This document shows, piece by piece, positions 60,901-64,000 of a stretch of 64,000 nucleotides of DNA. The translations under genes were made by a program, and so were the position numbers. Positions within the stretch are counted from its first letter, which is position 1. Each line of letters starts with the position of its first letter. The notes below the pieces were generated by a model that searched no databases, was not told where the DNA came from, and saw only the letters and a list, made by a program, of their open reading frames with translations. Origin of the DNA: Apostichopus japonicus (Eukaryota > Echinodermata > Holothuroidea > Aspidochirotida > Stichopodidae). The DNA is taken from contig NC_092568.1 of assembly GCF_037975245.1 (NCBI RefSeq), positions 28,549,501-28,613,500 of the forward strand, given 5' to 3'.

Positions 60901-63590
60901 TGACTTATATGACTTATATATGGGTCTATTATTTATGACGTCAAGCAGATGCAAAGATGAACAGAAATGATAGAAACTGCTTTTCCACTTTCCTTCACAA
61001 GCCTTTCAGTATTTGTGTGCATTTGCATACCTTGTAAGTACTACAGCACATGCTGTAAATTCTACTAGAGAAAATGTTCACAACTTTGACTGACAGTTTT
61101 TGAGCCTTGCTTGAATAATTCTAGTAAGTATACCAACCAACATTGCTGCCCTGACATATTTAGGTAGACAAACTTTGTGGAGCTAAATTCTGTGTATTAC
61201 CTTTTCGATAACTGTGAAAGATTCTTGCATTGGAGGGATAAGGCTTCTGAGGAGAAAACCCCTCCTTCCGACTTCAGTTTCTTGGTGAGACAACAACATA
61301 TCACCAGCAGCCTTGAGATCTAGACCTAAACAAAAATACAGATTGCAAAAAAGGTTTAGTGATTTCCTTACCATGATTCATATGAGAACATTCAATGTAT
61401 TTTTATGTAACATTTGTAGTTAAAATCCTCTTAACACGTCTTGTACTATGGTTTCTGTCGAAAGACTGTGGATGCAACGCCTTCGCACCATTTAACCACA
61501 TGGGCTCAACATTCAGGAAGGACATGACTAACCTTTCTTCTGCTCACCACCCCCTCCATCTCCCCTGGTGGTTCTACAGACCAAATATGAAGTGTATCAC
61601 AACTTTTTATTTCGACTTAAAGTGACTTATTGTGTTTCCAATGTTTTTGCACATCTGGCCTCTTTTGATCTAAATGATGTTTGACAGGTTTCTAAATAGA
61701 GGAGGTTCTTATACTCTCTGAGCTGGAATTTCATACCATTGTGAAATTCATCCAATATGTATTTCTAGGTTTAATGTGTTTACAAGGTTTTCATATGCTG
61801 ATCTCTGTTGACCTCAAGTGACCTTTGGCTTCATTGAAAACTTATCGATTAGTTTTACTCACAAGTTGGACCATCTTACTGCATATCACATCCAAGAGTT
61901 TCAGATTTTGAACTCTAGTGACCTTAAATGACCTTTACTATGGAAAAACATATGGTTCAACTGCTTGTATGCACGAAAATGGATCCATATATATCCATTT
62001 ACATATATATCCTATGAGGTTACACTATGTGCTTTGTCAGATGCAATGTTCCATACATACTCAAAAAGTTTTCTGTTGTCCAAAACAGGAAGTTAACTGG
62101 TAATTAGCAAATGTCAATTTTTGGCTAGCTTACTTTAGCTAGGAAAGTGTGCTAGGCCTAGATTTTAATTGTTGACATTTTCTGACTGTATGTAGCAGAC
62201 TATGCCAAGAGTTAAACATCTCTTGAAATGTTAGTACAACAGATTAATTCTTTAAATTTCCAACCCTCTCGATGGTGAGAGAGGTCACACTGAAAATGAA
62301 ACCAGCTGCTTTGATATGAATTTACATTTTTACCTTGACATGACACAAGACACTATCACAGACAAATAACAGGACACGAAATTGTCTTACCAGCTGTAAA
62401 CACCCTGCCAGATCCTGATAGGACTACTACCCTGCAGTTTGGATCACCCGCGATTTCACTGAAACATGTCCTCATTTCACTGTCAAGTAATTAAATCAAG
62501 AGTTAATTATTACAGGGTTACAAACCACGAAACTAAATGACTTTATTCGATGATAAACCCACCTTAAAAAATGTTTTAAGCTTCGCAAAGCAGAAACCAA
62601 GGTAACCAGTTTCAAGATCCTAGCTAAAGAGTAGCACATGATGACAGTTTCACACAAAACGAAATCTCTACTACAAACACAGATGTCTTGTATTTAATGT
62701 AATTACTGCAGTGAACATTAACAAGTCTCAGTTTTTACTTTATTCCTTATGTGGGTATGGCATAGCATTGAAGTAGGCAATTGGTTTGTCTGCTACAGAC
62801 TGTTGACATCAAAATGACCTACAATCTCCACCATAAACAATATTGTTCTTGTATCCACTGAAGTTGCCAACACACCTTATATAAAGTTGAACAATCTTTT
62901 ACTTTGCAAGTATTTTGCAAACAAATTCTAGACCTTTGACATTTGATACATGAATTTGTATTTCACTAAAACAAATTTTTTTCTTGTATTTACTGATGTG
63001 GAGGTAAATACCATGTATGAAGTTTAATCAACCATCCCTTTAGGACGTTATTGTACTTTTAATGTTTGCATTCTGTTGATCTCAAATGATTTTTTACCTC
63101 CACCATAGGGTTCTTGCACTGCACTACAGATGGACCTATACCGAGTATAACATTCAACCGGTCTTTACTTTGAAAGAGATCATGCATCCTAACATGGTTT
63201 TCAGGCTTTCTTGACCTCTTATGTCCTTTGAACCCTGCCAAAAAGCACTGCATTTTTGTAATGGATTTTGCAATTTTGTCCTCATTCAGGCAGACAAACG
63301 TAACCTGTATTAAGTTCAAGCGACCCACACTTTATAAGTTACCAAGCCTACAAGTAGCCAAGCCATTCCAAACACACACTATTTCTTAATAACAAATGCA
63401 GGACACATACAGGTAGTGTGCCATAATGACTGCATAGATTTACTTTCGTCTGCAATAGATTTAGAAATTACCTCCAAAATTCCATATTCATTGCGTTCAG
63501 CTTTGTTGGTCTGTTCATTTCCACTTGGTAGACATATTTGCTGGGTTCAGTAACTGAAAGTGTTTCAAATGAATACTTCTCGGAAGACAT
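57961..63590 (-). CDS. ECH1: Delta(3,5)-delta(2,4)-dienoyl-CoA isomerase, 7 coding exons, 278 aa
   Basis: Coding exons in transcript order: 63590-63472 (the exon itself reaches 63622), 62479-62391, 61325-61201, 60138-60025, 59603-59461, 59036-58886, 58056-57961. Phases agree; the sum is 837 nt. This crotonase-fold enzyme moves the double bonds of 3,5-dienoyl-CoA during oxidation of unsaturated fatty acids with odd-numbered double bonds. Family marks: NRPTKLNAMN, SGSGRVFTAGLDL (oxyanion-hole region), CPKPVIAAVH, GGGIDMISACDIR and KEVDLGLAADVGTLQRFPK. Catalytic acids are D130, E150 and D158, with the same 20- and 8-residue spacing as in rat ECH1. The last residues, EFSKL, are a type 1 peroxisomal signal. 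With the start at 63590 there is no mitochondrial presequence, unlike human ECH1 (328 aa). An upstream exon with another start cannot be excluded, since the open frame runs to the acceptor at 63623. Confidence 0.92.
60143..60408. repeat. Perfect-looking 133-bp tandem duplication in ECH1 intron
   Basis: Copy 1 is 60143-60275 and copy 2 is 60276-60408. No difference was seen by eye. It starts within a few bases of the acceptor of the exon at 60025-60138, so the intron's 3' end was duplicated recently. Confidence 0.85.
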
Positions 63591-63622
63591 GTTTCTCGCT
63601 AAGTTGGCCTGATGTCCTTTTG

Positions 63623-64000
63623 CTGCAAGAGAAACTAAGATATATAGCAACATTTAAAATCTTAGACATCATTTACTCAACACTCATTCTGATTCTCATC
63701 GACCAAAAATATAGAATCTTCCACCATCATGTTTTCTATCATGTACAGTGGTAATAATAACTTATGTATTTAATATTCTATAGCTTATAATATGATTCTC
63801 AGCTGTGAGCCTAACATCATGCATAATTTTCTAGATAAGATTGTCCATTTAAGGGACTACTATTAATACTAAATGTAGCTTGATGTAGGTTAATACAAAG
63901 TCATACCGTAAAAATTATTGTAATGTTCTACTTACAATCTGAATGATCAAGATCCAACAAATTAGGTCACCTCTTATTTATACAAACATCATGAAAGAAA
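63623..64000. other. ECH1 upstream intron or 5' region, cut by window end
   Basis: A CAGATT/GTAAGT donor-like site on the minus strand near 63937 could end a 5' exon. Read in phase, that exon has a stop and no ATG, which would make it untranslated. Nothing else was recognised. Confidence 0.3.

Noticed and set aside
1-64000. An undescribed multi-gene system
   Set aside because: The six genes have known, unrelated housekeeping or tissue functions, lie on both strands and are separated by repeats; no clustering of related or unknown conserved proteins was found.

Overview
This window is intron-rich animal nuclear DNA. It is AT-rich, with short exons, GT-AG introns, no bacterial-style operons and many small non-autonomous DNA transposons. 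The proteins are close to vertebrate orthologues. That, together with the repeat style (hAT-type MITEs with 8-bp target duplications and poly-G tracts, and SINE-like tails), suggests a marine invertebrate deuterostome, most likely an echinoderm. This is inference; the species cannot be named from the sequence.

Six protein genes were rebuilt exon by exon. Every splice phase agrees and every reading frame stays open. They are: SLC51A (organic solute transporter alpha; + strand, 359-5134, 7 exons); a C2H2 zinc-finger gene with 11 fingers (- strand, 9709-12735, 3 coding exons); EPRS, the bifunctional glutamyl-prolyl-tRNA synthetase (- strand, 15626-42121, 32 coding exons, 1504 aa), which fills over 40% of the window; RPS29 (- strand, 48651-52158, 3 exons, 56 aa); EFCAB2/DRC8, a dynein regulatory complex EF-hand protein (+ strand, 52301-55581, 5 exons); and ECH1, dienoyl-CoA isomerase (- strand, 57961-63590, 7 coding exons, ending in a peroxisomal SKL signal).

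Layout: 0.3-5.1 kb is SLC51A, with a duplicated first intron and two MITEs. 5.1-8.8 kb is gene-free repeat sequence. 8.8-12.8 kb is the zinc-finger gene. 13.6-42.1 kb is EPRS, whose introns hold two larger hAT-like elements, several minisatellites and a partly duplicated splice acceptor. 42.1-48.4 kb is a gene-free cluster of nested MITEs. At 52.2 kb RPS29 and EFCAB2 start head to head, about 140 bp apart, around an NRF-1-like palindrome. EFCAB2 and ECH1 then converge at 56-58 kb.

The genes are unrelated in function (bile-acid/steroid transport, transcription, translation, cilia, fatty-acid oxidation), as is normal in an animal genome. I saw no new multi-gene system. The most notable signals are the transposon structures, the NPGHG-repeat linkers between the EPRS WHEP domains, the duplicated EPRS acceptor and the bidirectional promoter.
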